NCBI GenBank assembly: GCA_943361925.1 | Contig: CALRIT020000004.1 | Coordinates: 124,001 to 188,000 of the forward strand | Origin: CAISCU01 sp943361925 | GTDB taxonomy: Bacteria > Bacteroidota > Bacteroidia > UKL13-3 | Length of the DNA stretch: 64,000 bases | Reading direction: 5' to 3' | Shown here: positions 9,560 through 18,352 of the stretch, one piece after another | Numbering within the stretch: the first letter of the stretch is position 1 | Layout of the letters: each line of letters starts with the position of its first letter | Notes under the pieces: model-generated | What the model was told of the DNA's origin: nothing | Seen by the model: only the letters and a program-made list of their open reading frames with translations | The model's database searches: none | Program-made: the position numbers and the translations under genes

Positions 9560-11407
9560 TTATGATTCCTCCTCAGGTTCAAATATACTTGGTAAATAAA
9601 TTGTGAATACCGAACCTTTACCTAAAACCGAACTCACTTCAATTCTCCCATTTAATTTTGAAACAATTTCCTTGCAGATATAAAGACCTAAACCTGTGCC
9701 GGAAGTTGAATTAGAAGCTCTAAAAAACATATTAAACACCTTTTGAAGGTTTGATTCACTAATACCTTCACCATTGTCTTCAATTCTTAAAATGATTTCA
9801 TCTTTCTTTTTATAAGCTTTAACTCTTATATAAGAATTTGCAATTTCTTTTCTTGAATACTTTACAGAATTTGCAATGATATTTTTAACTACAGTATTAA
9901 GACGTGGTTTATCAGAGCTGAATTGGAGATTATTTTCAATATCCAGCATCAAATCAACATTATGGTCTGAATAGTATTTTACATCATTAAACGCATTAGT
10001 AACTATTTCTTTAATATCAATAAACTCCGGTCTAATTCCTAATCTCGCATTTCTGGAATAATCAAGAATTTCTTTAATGGTTTCATCCATTCTTGAAACG
10101 GATTCTGCAACTAATCCCAGGTATTGTTCGTTTTCCTCGACATCATTAGATTTAGTATCTATTAAAGCCAATAATCCTTTAATTGCTAATAAAGGTGCTC
10201 TTAAATCATGGGAAACACTATATACAAAATTATCCAGTTCTGAATTAATTTTCTTTAATTCAGCATTATTTAAAATTAGTTCTTTTTGGGCTAGATGTCT
10301 TTTTTCTTCAACAGCAATAGCAGCAGCTATAATTCCGATAATCTGTTTATCTTCATCTGTTGGTTGAGTTGCGCTTGCAAAACAAACACCCAAAATTCCG
10401 GTTGTCATTCCTTCAAGATTTACCTTTCTTCCTATTGTTCTAAACTGATGAACATCTTTACCCTTATTATTCATTTCAGTTTTAAAATCAGGAGGAATAT
10501 GAGTATCTATTGAGGTTTCTTCGCTTGAATTTCTAATGAATGTTTTTAAATAAATTATATCATTTACAGAAAGAAAAATTGGAGATTGACTTGGTTTCGA
10601 ACTTGAGTAAGAAAATAAATCTAATTTATCCAATCCCTTATAAAAACAAAAATCTGCATTTAACAATTCACAGGCAACATCGGTAAGTTTCCCTATATTT
10701 TCAATTGGACTAGAGCCAAAACCAAGGAAAACTTTTGCTAACCTTGAAAGACGGTATTCAGAAGATTGAATTCGTTTTGCTTTTTGAAGGCTGTTAAACT
10801 GAGATAAAACCTGTTGGGCAAATAAACCAAAAGCATTTGCTCTTTTTTCATCAACCGGATTATAACTTAAAGCACCAGATTTAAGCACACCACCAACCAT
10901 ATAAATAGAAACATTTAATTCCTGATTTACCGCTCTAGTTAGCATGAGTTGATTGTATGGAATTAGATTGCTTAAATCATCCCACTGACCATCGTTTAAT
11001 TTAAGAACTTTACCGTTTTCATAATAATTTAGATTACCATTTAAAAGATTATAAATCCGATAAGCTTCTTCATTCTGGAGAGAGAAGCCCTCCATTTCAT
11101 AACTAAGTGAAAACTGATTATTCTGACTCGATACAATGACTAAACCAATTTCAAATTCAAAAATATCTATAATAGATTCAGCTACTAGCAATAAAAAATC
11201 CGACTCTTCATTCTCCTCAAATGCTTCCTTATTAAAAGCATCCATACGCTTATGCATCACCACCTCACTATCTAGGCGATCACGAACATTAATTAGCGAT
11301 TGTTCTACCGCAGAAAATCTTGAGATTCTTAATTGCAAATCTCTGAATTGACTGATTAATTGTTCCTTGCTTAAATCTTCAAGGTCTGTATGAGTTAATA
11401 TCCCCAT
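9560..11407 (-). CDS. Cytosolic histidine kinase with N-terminal GAF-like region
   Basis: A 615-residue kinase without an evident membrane segment. It opens with a short coiled coil (about 10-55), followed by about 300 residues that look like two GAF-type sensory domains (weak call), then a second coiled coil, the dimerisation/phospho-acceptor helix with His400 (SVSHDLRAPL), and a HATPase domain with N-box (NIIANSVKYS), G1 (DNGEGI) and G2 (SGTGLGLYIC). The FIST-domain gene lies 16 bases upstream and a receiver gene about 100 bases downstream, so this is probably a three-component signalling operon in which FIST senses a small ligand. Confidence 0.9.
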   Translation of the reverse strand: MGILTHTDLEDLSKEQLISQFRDLQLRISRFSAVEQSLINVRDRLDSEVVMHKRMDAFNKEAFEENEESDFLLLVAESIIDIFEFEIGLVIVSSQNNQFSLSYEMEGFSLQNEEAYRIYNLLNGNLNYYENGKVLKLNDGQWDDLSNLIPYNQLMLTRAVNQELNVSIYMVGGVLKSGALSYNPVDEKRANAFGLFAQQVLSQFNSLQKAKRIQSSEYRLSRLAKVFLGFGSSPIENIGKLTDVACELLNADFCFYKGLDKLDLFSYSSSKPSQSPIFLSVNDIIYLKTFIRNSSEETSIDTHIPPDFKTEMNNKGKDVHQFRTIGRKVNLEGMTTGILGVCFASATQPTDEDKQIIGIIAAAIAVEEKRHLAQKELILNNAELKKINSELDNFVYSVSHDLRAPLLAIKGLLALIDTKSNDVEENEQYLGLVAESVSRMDETIKEILDYSRNARLGIRPEFIDIKEIVTNAFNDVKYYSDHNVDLMLDIENNLQFSSDKPRLNTVVKNIIANSVKYSRKEIANSYIRVKAYKKKDEIILRIEDNGEGISESNLQKVFNMFFRASNSTSGTGLGLYICKEIVSKLNGRIEVSSVLGKGSVFTIYLPSIFEPEEES

Positions 11408-11423
11408 AGTTAAATTAGTGATA

Positions 11424-12611
11424 TTATTTTCTGTAGATTACATATAAAGCAGTTGTATAATTATGGTAAGTATTCTTACCCGATAATCTGGCAAATTCAC
11501 CAAAACCATACATACCTAACCAAGGTGGACATTCTCCATTGTTTGAGAAAGGGAACTGCATTCTGTTTACTAGTTCTTCCTTTAAAATTCTATTAAATAA
11601 GAATCTTCCACGAGCAAGGCAATCTGCATGAAAAACAGCAACTGGAGTTTTACCCTCTGACCTTTTTACCATATCAGAAACAATCCTGTCCATTTCTGAG
11701 AAAATTTTCTCTTCATCTCTTTGAGTTAACCAAAGTTTGGTTCCTTCCTTAATAGAAGTTGCATACAACATTTCCTCATTTTCATGACTAGTAACAACTC
11801 TTAAAATATGTTCATTACCATATTCTTTAGCTTGTTCCACGCTCAGTTGTTCAGCCAAAGCACCAATTGGAATTGTATCGCCACAATTACTATTAGAATT
11901 TAATCCCAAACGTTGTGTAAATTCAGACCAGGCAGGCTTTCCATCCAATTCTATGATTCTATGTCCATTAGATTTTGTTACTACAAAAGGCTCACCATAG
12001 GCAACAAATCCGTGTGTTGCAGCAGTATCAACTACTAAAGATGAGTCAGAAAATCCAACTAAGAATGAAGCATGTTCATATACATTTTTATCAATTGCTT
12101 GATAACTAACTACACCTTTCATATTATCAGAAGATGTAGCTCCAAAAATGGTAACTTCAGGACCAAATACTTCTTCAATAGCAAGAATACACGCATCATT
12201 ATCAATATCAATTCCGGGAGCCATAAAATAAAGCATATTGATATTTGGATTTTCATTTTTCAAAGCTTTAGCCATCTCCAAAGTTTTTTGGTAAGCATTT
12301 GAACCATTAATATCAACACAATGTCCTACCGAAAAGTCCTTACCTTTTATTGCCATTAAGGCTATATCTTTCATTGATTCACTTACACCTTCTCTACCAA
12401 CAACACCACAACATGATGCAGCTAAAATACGAGCATTGGGAGCCAATTTTGAAGCTTCATCAACTAAATCAGAAAAATTATGACCTATTGAAGCATGAAG
12501 AATAATTAAGTCACAATCAGAATATGAATTACCTAGGGCAATTTCCAAACATTCGCTAACACCTCTGCGGGTATTAACCATTCTAGTACTTCCTGAATAA
12601 AATTCTAACAT
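11424..12611 (-). CDS. FIST N/C domain sensor protein
   Basis: A 395-residue protein matching the FIST (F-box and intracellular signal transduction) arrangement: a FIST_N part (about 30-225, including LHASIGHNFSDLV and the Cys-rich AASCCGVVG) and a FIST_C part (about 226-375, ending near NNGECPPWLGMYGFGEFA). FIST domains are thought to bind small ligands such as amino acids and are often next to signalling proteins. No signal peptide. The histidine kinase gene follows 16 bases downstream, supporting a sensory role feeding the kinase. I cannot name the ligand. Confidence 0.85.
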   Translation of the reverse strand: MLEFYSGSTRMVNTRRGVSECLEIALGNSYSDCDLIILHASIGHNFSDLVDEASKLAPNARILAASCCGVVGREGVSESMKDIALMAIKGKDFSVGHCVDINGSNAYQKTLEMAKALKNENPNINMLYFMAPGIDIDNDACILAIEEVFGPEVTIFGATSSDNMKGVVSYQAIDKNVYEHASFLVGFSDSSLVVDTAATHGFVAYGEPFVVTKSNGHRIIELDGKPAWSEFTQRLGLNSNSNCGDTIPIGALAEQLSVEQAKEYGNEHILRVVTSHENEEMLYATSIKEGTKLWLTQRDEEKIFSEMDRIVSDMVKRSEGKTPVAVFHADCLARGRFLFNRILKEELVNRMQFPFSNNGECPPWLGMYGFGEFARLSGKNTYHNYTTALYVIYRK

Positions 12612-12924
12612 ATTTTGGGTATTTAATTTTTGGCAATTAATTAATCGTTAAAAATACAATACAAAAAATTCAGTTATTGTCATTATTTCAATTAAAAGTT
12701 TTAATTTTTCGTTTGCTAATTTAAAAATATTCAAATACAATTTTAGCAGAAAATTTTATGATTTACTTGGAAAAAACTTCTTGAGAAATCTTTTGTATAA
12801 CAGGAAAATTTAAATTTTTTAAGAATAAAATCCTCTTAAAACCCAAATAAAGATAAAAAAAGGTGGTAATGCAGATATATCTATATCTAAATTAAGTGTT
12901 AGATTTATCTATAAGTAAGAGTAT
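12612..12924. other. Gene-less AT-rich stretch
   Basis: 313 bases between the FIST gene start and the end of the glycosyltransferase gene. Very AT-rich with homopolymer runs. I see no convincing ORF, RNA gene or strong hairpin. It must hold the promoter of the FIST-kinase-receiver operon, but no clear TAnnTTTG element could be assigned. Confidence 0.5.
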
Positions 12925-13899
12925 TTAATTTCTTACAAATTGAATTGAACTTTCTAAATATTGACCAGCATTTATATCAGAATATTTTTTTATAAATGAA
13001 TCGGGTATTACATGTGTTTTTTCTGATTTAATAATTTGAAGTGCTTGTTCAATATCTTCAACTATAAATGAATTTGATTCTTTTAATAAATCTCCTAAGC
13101 CACCTAAATTAAATCCAATAACATTAGTACCTAACAATATACTTTCATGAGCCACTCTATTCCATCCTTCATTAATGGAAGTAAAAGCAATAGTATAAGT
13201 AGATCCAGCCATTCTATTCAAATAAGATTCTCTGTTTTCAGCAATAATTTCATAAGTATCAAAGCGACCTTTTTCACTAGTATTATTGGTACTGAAATAA
13301 CAATTATATCCCAGTTCAGTTAATCTGTTTGCCAACTCAAAAACTTTGTTATCATTTTTCCAACTCCATTGTCCCAAATGAATTTGTTTGGCTTGTTTAG
13401 CGACTTTTATTGAATTGTACTCTTTTAAATTAAAAAGGTTTGGAAAGTAAATAACAGGACAATCTTTTACTTTATTTTTAAAATAGTTTTGCCAAAAAGG
13501 AGCAACAACTAAAATAGCAAGATTCTGAGGTTTACAGAGGTTTAGAAGAACAAAAAAAAGTTTAAAATAGTATTTTAAAACAAAAGAACTTTTGTCTCTT
13601 TCATCTTCATAATGAAAAACAAGAATATACTTATTATTGGTAAAAATCGCTTTAATTAAAGCAGGTAAAGCAAATCTTGAAACTAATAGATTTATATCAG
13701 CATTGGAATGTTTTAAACCAAAGAAAAGTAATTGCAGATGTGCAAACCAATTATCAAAAAACTTATGTTCTCGAATTTGTTTAAATTCAATTTTATAACC
13801 CAATGACCTTAAAAAAGTAAGGAGGCTTTCTGCATAAAATTTTTCATGCAGAAAGCCTCCGGTTATATATTTACCATGAGAAAGGTAATTAAACTTCAC
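12925..13899 (-). CDS. Glycosyltransferase, GT-B fold (GT4-like)
   Basis: A 324-residue protein with a GT-B pattern: an N-terminal SHGKYITGGFLHE stretch with the glycine motif of nucleotide-sugar glycosyltransferases, and a C-terminal donor site with an E-x7-E-like pattern (INEGWNRVAHESILLGTNV, about 242-260) followed by GGLGDLL. The acceptor and sugar donor are unknown. Its start lies 1 base after the SPFH gene stop, so it is the third gene of a pyc-SPFH-GT operon. Odd feature: codons 14-27 form a perfect 15-bp hairpin followed by a T-rich run, listed separately. Confidence 0.75.
   Translation of the reverse strand: MKFNYLSHGKYITGGFLHEKFYAESLLTFLRSLGYKIEFKQIREHKFFDNWFAHLQLLFFGLKHSNADINLLVSRFALPALIKAIFTNNKYILVFHYEDERDKSSFVLKYYFKLFFVLLNLCKPQNLAILVVAPFWQNYFKNKVKDCPVIYFPNLFNLKEYNSIKVAKQAKQIHLGQWSWKNDNKVFELANRLTELGYNCYFSTNNTSEKGRFDTYEIIAENRESYLNRMAGSTYTIAFTSINEGWNRVAHESILLGTNVIGFNLGGLGDLLKESNSFIVEDIEQALQIIKSEKTHVIPDSFIKKYSDINAGQYLESSIQFVRN
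13821..13860 (-). promoter_or_regulatory. Perfect 15-bp stem-loop inside the start of the GT gene
   Basis: Arms at 13821-13835 and 13846-13860 are perfect reverse complements with a 10-base loop that itself has A/T complementarity. On the transcribed (minus) strand the stem is GC-rich and is followed by TTACTTTTTT, the form of an intrinsic terminator or attenuator. It lies within codons 14-27 of the glycosyltransferase, just after the SPFH gene. A role in lowering expression of the last operon gene is inferred. Confidence 0.5.
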
Positions 13900-13900
13900 C

Positions 13901-14830
13901 TCAATCTTTTTTGTTTAAGTTGGAATCTAATCTTGAAATTGCCATCATTTCTTTCATCGATTTTTGCATTCCTTCAAGTGAGCCATCAAGAAAAATTACA
14001 TTTCCTTTTCCTTGTTCTGCAAAATTCTTAACTGCTTCTGTCCACATACTAAACAAAATAAATGATGCATCTAAATCACCATCTTGCATAACTTTTGCAG
14101 CCTGACTTAATCCTTTAGCAACTTCTTCTCTGAATAAGGCTATCCCCTGCCCTCTTAGTTGAGCAGCTTCCATTTCGGCTTGAGCTGCAATTTTAATCGC
14201 ATTTCCTTCTGCTTCTGCTGCTTTTGTTTTGGTAATTAACAATGCCTGACCTTCGTTTTCGGCAGCAGATTTCATGTTATTTGAAGCTACTACTTTAGCC
14301 ATTGATTTCATTACTTCCTCATCGAAATTGATATCATTGATTTGAAGGTCAATTAAGTGATAACCCCATTCCTCCAAAGTCTTATCCATATTATCTTTTA
14401 CAGCTTCAGTAATTTCTCTTCTTAAGCCAAGAATTTCAGCTTGTTTTTTGGTAGCAACATATGCCCTGATTGAACCTTCAACAGAACGTGTTAAAGCTTG
14501 CATAAAGTTACCGCTATCAATAAATTTAAATGCTACATTTTTAATTGTTTCTTCATCTTGATTAATTACAGAATAAAGCAACATAGCAGTAAAATTCACA
14601 TTAGCTTGGTCAATGGTAGTTGCATTAAAACCTAGTTCAACAGATCTGTTTTGAATTGAAATTTTACGAAATACAACTTCAATCAAAGGTATCTTAAAAT
14701 TCAAACCTGGATACAGAGTTCTGTTGTATTTACCAAAAATTGTTGTTACAGCAACAAGTCCTTGTTGCACTGTACTGATAGAAAAGAAAATAATAGCCGC
14801 AATTACTAATCCGATAATTAAATATTCCAT
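13901..14830 (-). CDS. SPFH / band-7 (stomatin-like) membrane protein
   Basis: A 309-residue protein with one N-terminal membrane helix (about 3-22) followed by the SPFH domain (VPxGLV-like STVQQGLVAVTTIFGKYNR, then PGLNFKIPLIEVV), a band-7 coiled coil rich in Ala/Glu (about 195-245) and a hydrophilic tail. Such proteins scaffold membrane microdomains or regulate proteases and are bound to the inner membrane. It lies 3 bases after pyc and 1 base before the glycosyltransferase start. The operon with pyruvate carboxylase is unexpected and gives no clear functional clue. Confidence 0.9.
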   Translation of the reverse strand: MEYLIIGLVIAAIIFFSISTVQQGLVAVTTIFGKYNRTLYPGLNFKIPLIEVVFRKISIQNRSVELGFNATTIDQANVNFTAMLLYSVINQDEETIKNVAFKFIDSGNFMQALTRSVEGSIRAYVATKKQAEILGLRREITEAVKDNMDKTLEEWGYHLIDLQINDINFDEEVMKSMAKVVASNNMKSAAENEGQALLITKTKAAEAEGNAIKIAAQAEMEAAQLRGQGIALFREEVAKGLSQAAKVMQDGDLDASFILFSMWTEAVKNFAEQGKGNVIFLDGSLEGMQKSMKEMMAISRLDSNLNKKD

Positions 14831-14833
14831 GTT

Positions 14834-17800
14834 TTATAAATTGATTTGAATTTCAATAATTAGGTCATCTTGTTCAATTAAACTTCCTTCCTTCAAAACT
14901 AAAGATTTTATTGTTCCTGTTACAGGTGAAATTACAGTACTCTCCATTTTCATCGCTTCAATGGTAAATAATGGGGTATTTTTTTCAACCACATCATTTT
15001 CTTTCACTAAAATTTTAGATAACCTACCTTGCAAAGGAGAACCGATTTCTCCGGCAATTTTAGCTTTTCTGTTTGAATGTTTTGCCGTTGTATTATGTCT
15101 ATCGATTACTTCAATACTTCTGGTTTGGCCATTTAATCTAAAGTAAACTGTTTTCTTTCCATCGCCTTCGTCAACCATATTGATTAACCTAACCAGAATA
15201 TTTTTCCCTGGAGCCAATTCAATAATAATTTCATCTCCAAGTTTCATTCCAAAGAAAAAAGCCGGAGTTGGTAAATGAAACAGTTCACCAAAAGCCTCTC
15301 TTTTTATCGCATAATCTTCAAAAACTTTAGGATAAAAACACCAGCTTAGAAAATCAGTAAATTGATAATCTTTTCCAAATTTATCTTGAAACTTTATAAA
15401 GTCAGCATCAAAATCAATGGGAGCTAAATGTTCATTTGGACGACCAGAGTATGGTTCAATATCCTTTAAAATAAGTTTAGATAATTCTTTAGGGAAACCA
15501 CCTGGATTTTGACCTAAATCTCCTTTAAACAATTCTATAATTGAATCCGGAAAAGAAATACTATCACCTTTTTCCATGATATCTTTTTCGGTATAAGAAT
15601 TAGCCGTCATGAATAAGGCCATATCACCAACAACTTTTGATGAAGGTGTAACTTTTATAATATCACCAAACATCTTATTAACTAAAACATAGTTATGCTT
15701 GATCGTTTCAAACTGGTCTTCTAAACCAAGACTTCTTGCCTGGGGACGAAGATTAGAATACTGACCACCGGGAATTTCATGGTCGTAAACTTCAGCAGTA
15801 CCCGCTTTTAATTCGTGTTCAAAAGGATAATAATATTCTCTTACTGCTTCAAAATAATTTGAAAACTGGTTCAATGAATTTAAGTCCATTTTTAATTCTC
15901 GCTCATTACCATTCATCATGGCAACAATAGAATTGAAATTAGGTTGTGAGGTTAATCCGCTCATACTTGCCAAAGCCACATCAACAACATCTACACCAGC
16001 TTCAATAGCCTTTAAATAAGTTGCAGCCTGTATACTGCTGGTATCATGTGTATGTAAATGAATTGGAATATCAATCGACTTTTTAAGTTCCTTGATTAGA
16101 TATTCTGCCTGATATGGTTTCAATAAACCAGCCATATCTTTAATACCTAAAATGTGAGCTCCTGAATCTTCAAGTTGCTTAGCTAAATCGAGGTAATACT
16201 GAATATTAAACTTAGAATTTTTAGATGAATCGAGTAAGTCGCCAGTATAACAAATGCATGCCTCAGCTAAACCATTTGTTCTTTCATTAACTGCTTTGAT
16301 GCTCACTTTCATTCCTTCAATCCAGTTTAAGGAATCGAAAATTCTGAAAACATCAATACCATTTTTGAAACTTTCTTCAATAAATTTTTCTACCAGATTA
16401 TCAGGGTAAGCTTTGTATCCAACAGCATTTGAACCTCTAATCAACATTTGAAAAAGAATATTAGGAATAGCTTCTCTTAACAAAGCAAGTCGTTGCCAAG
16501 GGTCTTCATGTAAAAATCGAAGCGCTACATCAAAAGTAGCACCACCCCACATTTCTAGTGAAAACAATTGAGGATGATTTTTTGCATAAGCTTCAGCAAC
16601 TTTCAGCATATCAAGTGTACGCATTCTGGTAGCAAACAAACTTTGGTGTGCATCTCTTAAAGTACAATCAGTATATTGAATTGCCTTTTCGTTTTTCAAC
16701 CAATTCACAAAACCATCGCGACCTAAATCCTGAAGTCGGTTTCTTGAACCTAATGGAATATCACTAAACTTATCAAAATCAGGAATACGAGCAGTTCTGA
16801 ATACCTTTTTATCATCAACAAATTTCACATCATCATTTCCATTTACAATGATATCGGCCATATATTTCAAAGCCTTTGTACCTCTATCAAAACGCTTTTT
16901 GAAAATGAATAATTCTGGATGTGAATCAATAAAATTAACAGTGGTTTTTCCAGCTAAAAATACCGGATGTTGTAATACATTTTCAAGGAAACTAATATTG
17001 GTTTTAACACCACGAATACGAAACTCTTTAAGAACCCTTTGTAAACGTTCAGTAGCTTCCAGCAAATTCCTTCCACTGGCAGTAACCTTAACAAGTAGGG
17101 AATCAAAAAACGGTGAAATTTTTGCATTTGGATATGCACTACCTTCATCAAGTCGAATTCCGGGACCACCTGCATTTCTATATGCTATGATTGTTCCATG
17201 ATCGGGTTTAAAACCATTGGCAGGATCTTCTGTAGTAATACGTACCTGAACAGCAAATCCTTTTACTTCAATTTGATTTTGGCTGTAAATATTGATTTCT
17301 GGAGAATCGAGTCTATATCCTTGTGCAATTAAAATTTGAGAGCGTACAATATCATATCCTGTTACTTCTTCAGTAACGGTATGTTCAACTTGAATACGAG
17401 GATTAACTTCAATGAAATAAATATTTTCATCTCTATCAACTAAAAACTCAACTGTACCTGCATGACTATAATTAACATGTTTGCAAATTTTAAGAGCGAA
17501 GTCGTGTAGTTTAGTTTTCGTTTCAATTGAAATTCCTGGAGCAGGCGCCATCTCAACAACCTTTTGAAAGCGGCGTTGAACTGAACAATCTCTTTCATGT
17601 AAATGAACTAAATTACCATGTTTATCTCCTAGAATTTGAACTTCAATATGTCGGGGTTGGTCGATAAATTTTTCAAGGAAAACGGTATCGTCACCAAAAG
17701 CAACTTTAGCTTCATTACGCGCTTCATTAAAAACCTTTTCCAAATCAGATTCGGTTCTTACCACCCTCATTCCACGTCCACCGCCACCTGAAGCAGCTTT

Positions 17801-18277
17801 AATCATTAAAGGATAACCAATTCTATTCGCTTCCTGAATAGCGATATCGAGCGTAAGTAAATCAAGTTGACTATCTTGAATAATTGGAACTTTTGCTTCG
17901 GTTGCAACTTTTTTAGCCAACATTTTATCGCCTAATGCCTTCATCACAGAAGGGTCAGGACCAATAAAAATAATTCCTTCCTCTTTACATCTTTGAGCAA
18001 AAAGAGCATTTTCACTTAAAAAACCATAACCCGGATGAATCGCATCGACCTGGTGGTGTTTAGCCACGTAAATGATTTCTTCAATATCTAAATAAGGTTT
18101 TAAAGGGTCGTTTTCTGAACCAATCTGATAACTTTCATCTGCTTTATAACGATGTAAAGAATATCTATCTTCATAGGTATAAACAGCAACAGTTTTAATG
18201 TTTAATTCAACTGCTGCACGAAATACTCTGATTGCAATCTCTCCACGATTGGCAACCAATAATTTTTTAATTGGCAT
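14834..18277 (-). CDS. pyc: Pyruvate carboxylase
   Basis: A 1147-residue single-chain enzyme making oxaloacetate from pyruvate, bicarbonate and ATP. Domains in order: biotin carboxylase (about 1-450; ATP-grasp loop KAASGGGGRGMR, HERDCSVQRR, EVNPRIQVEHTVTEE), carboxyltransferase of the LeuA-like barrel type (about 525-800; DCTLRDAHQSL, HLHTHDTS metal site), the PC tetramerisation region, and a C-terminal biotinyl domain with EAMKMES, biotin on Lys1110. Full length, no frameshift. It replenishes the TCA cycle and supports gluconeogenesis. First gene of an operon with the SPFH and GT genes. Confidence 0.98.
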   Translation of the reverse strand: MPIKKLLVANRGEIAIRVFRAAVELNIKTVAVYTYEDRYSLHRYKADESYQIGSENDPLKPYLDIEEIIYVAKHHQVDAIHPGYGFLSENALFAQRCKEEGIIFIGPDPSVMKALGDKMLAKKVATEAKVPIIQDSQLDLLTLDIAIQEANRIGYPLMIKAASGGGGRGMRVVRTESDLEKVFNEARNEAKVAFGDDTVFLEKFIDQPRHIEVQILGDKHGNLVHLHERDCSVQRRFQKVVEMAPAPGISIETKTKLHDFALKICKHVNYSHAGTVEFLVDRDENIYFIEVNPRIQVEHTVTEEVTGYDIVRSQILIAQGYRLDSPEINIYSQNQIEVKGFAVQVRITTEDPANGFKPDHGTIIAYRNAGGPGIRLDEGSAYPNAKISPFFDSLLVKVTASGRNLLEATERLQRVLKEFRIRGVKTNISFLENVLQHPVFLAGKTTVNFIDSHPELFIFKKRFDRGTKALKYMADIIVNGNDDVKFVDDKKVFRTARIPDFDKFSDIPLGSRNRLQDLGRDGFVNWLKNEKAIQYTDCTLRDAHQSLFATRMRTLDMLKVAEAYAKNHPQLFSLEMWGGATFDVALRFLHEDPWQRLALLREAIPNILFQMLIRGSNAVGYKAYPDNLVEKFIEESFKNGIDVFRIFDSLNWIEGMKVSIKAVNERTNGLAEACICYTGDLLDSSKNSKFNIQYYLDLAKQLEDSGAHILGIKDMAGLLKPYQAEYLIKELKKSIDIPIHLHTHDTSSIQAATYLKAIEAGVDVVDVALASMSGLTSQPNFNSIVAMMNGNERELKMDLNSLNQFSNYFEAVREYYYPFEHELKAGTAEVYDHEIPGGQYSNLRPQARSLGLEDQFETIKHNYVLVNKMFGDIIKVTPSSKVVGDMALFMTANSYTEKDIMEKGDSISFPDSIIELFKGDLGQNPGGFPKELSKLILKDIEPYSGRPNEHLAPIDFDADFIKFQDKFGKDYQFTDFLSWCFYPKVFEDYAIKREAFGELFHLPTPAFFFGMKLGDEIIIELAPGKNILVRLINMVDEGDGKKTVYFRLNGQTRSIEVIDRHNTTAKHSNRKAKIAGEIGSPLQGRLSKILVKENDVVEKNTPLFTIEAMKMESTVISPVTGTIKSLVLKEGSLIEQDDLIIEIQINL

Positions 18278-18320
18278 AGGTAGCTTTTAAAGCGAGTAAT
18301 TTCGAAAAAACTTTCGTAAT

Positions 18321-18352
18321 AAAAAATGCGATTTACCCACCTATCGCATTAA
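18321..18352 (-). terminator. Intrinsic terminator overlapping the C25 peptidase stop codon
   Basis: Arms AATGCGAT (18325-18332) and ATCGCATT (18343-18350), followed on the minus strand by a T-rich run. The upstream arm includes the last codons and runs into the stop codon at 18341-18343, so termination signal and coding end share bases. Confidence 0.7.
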
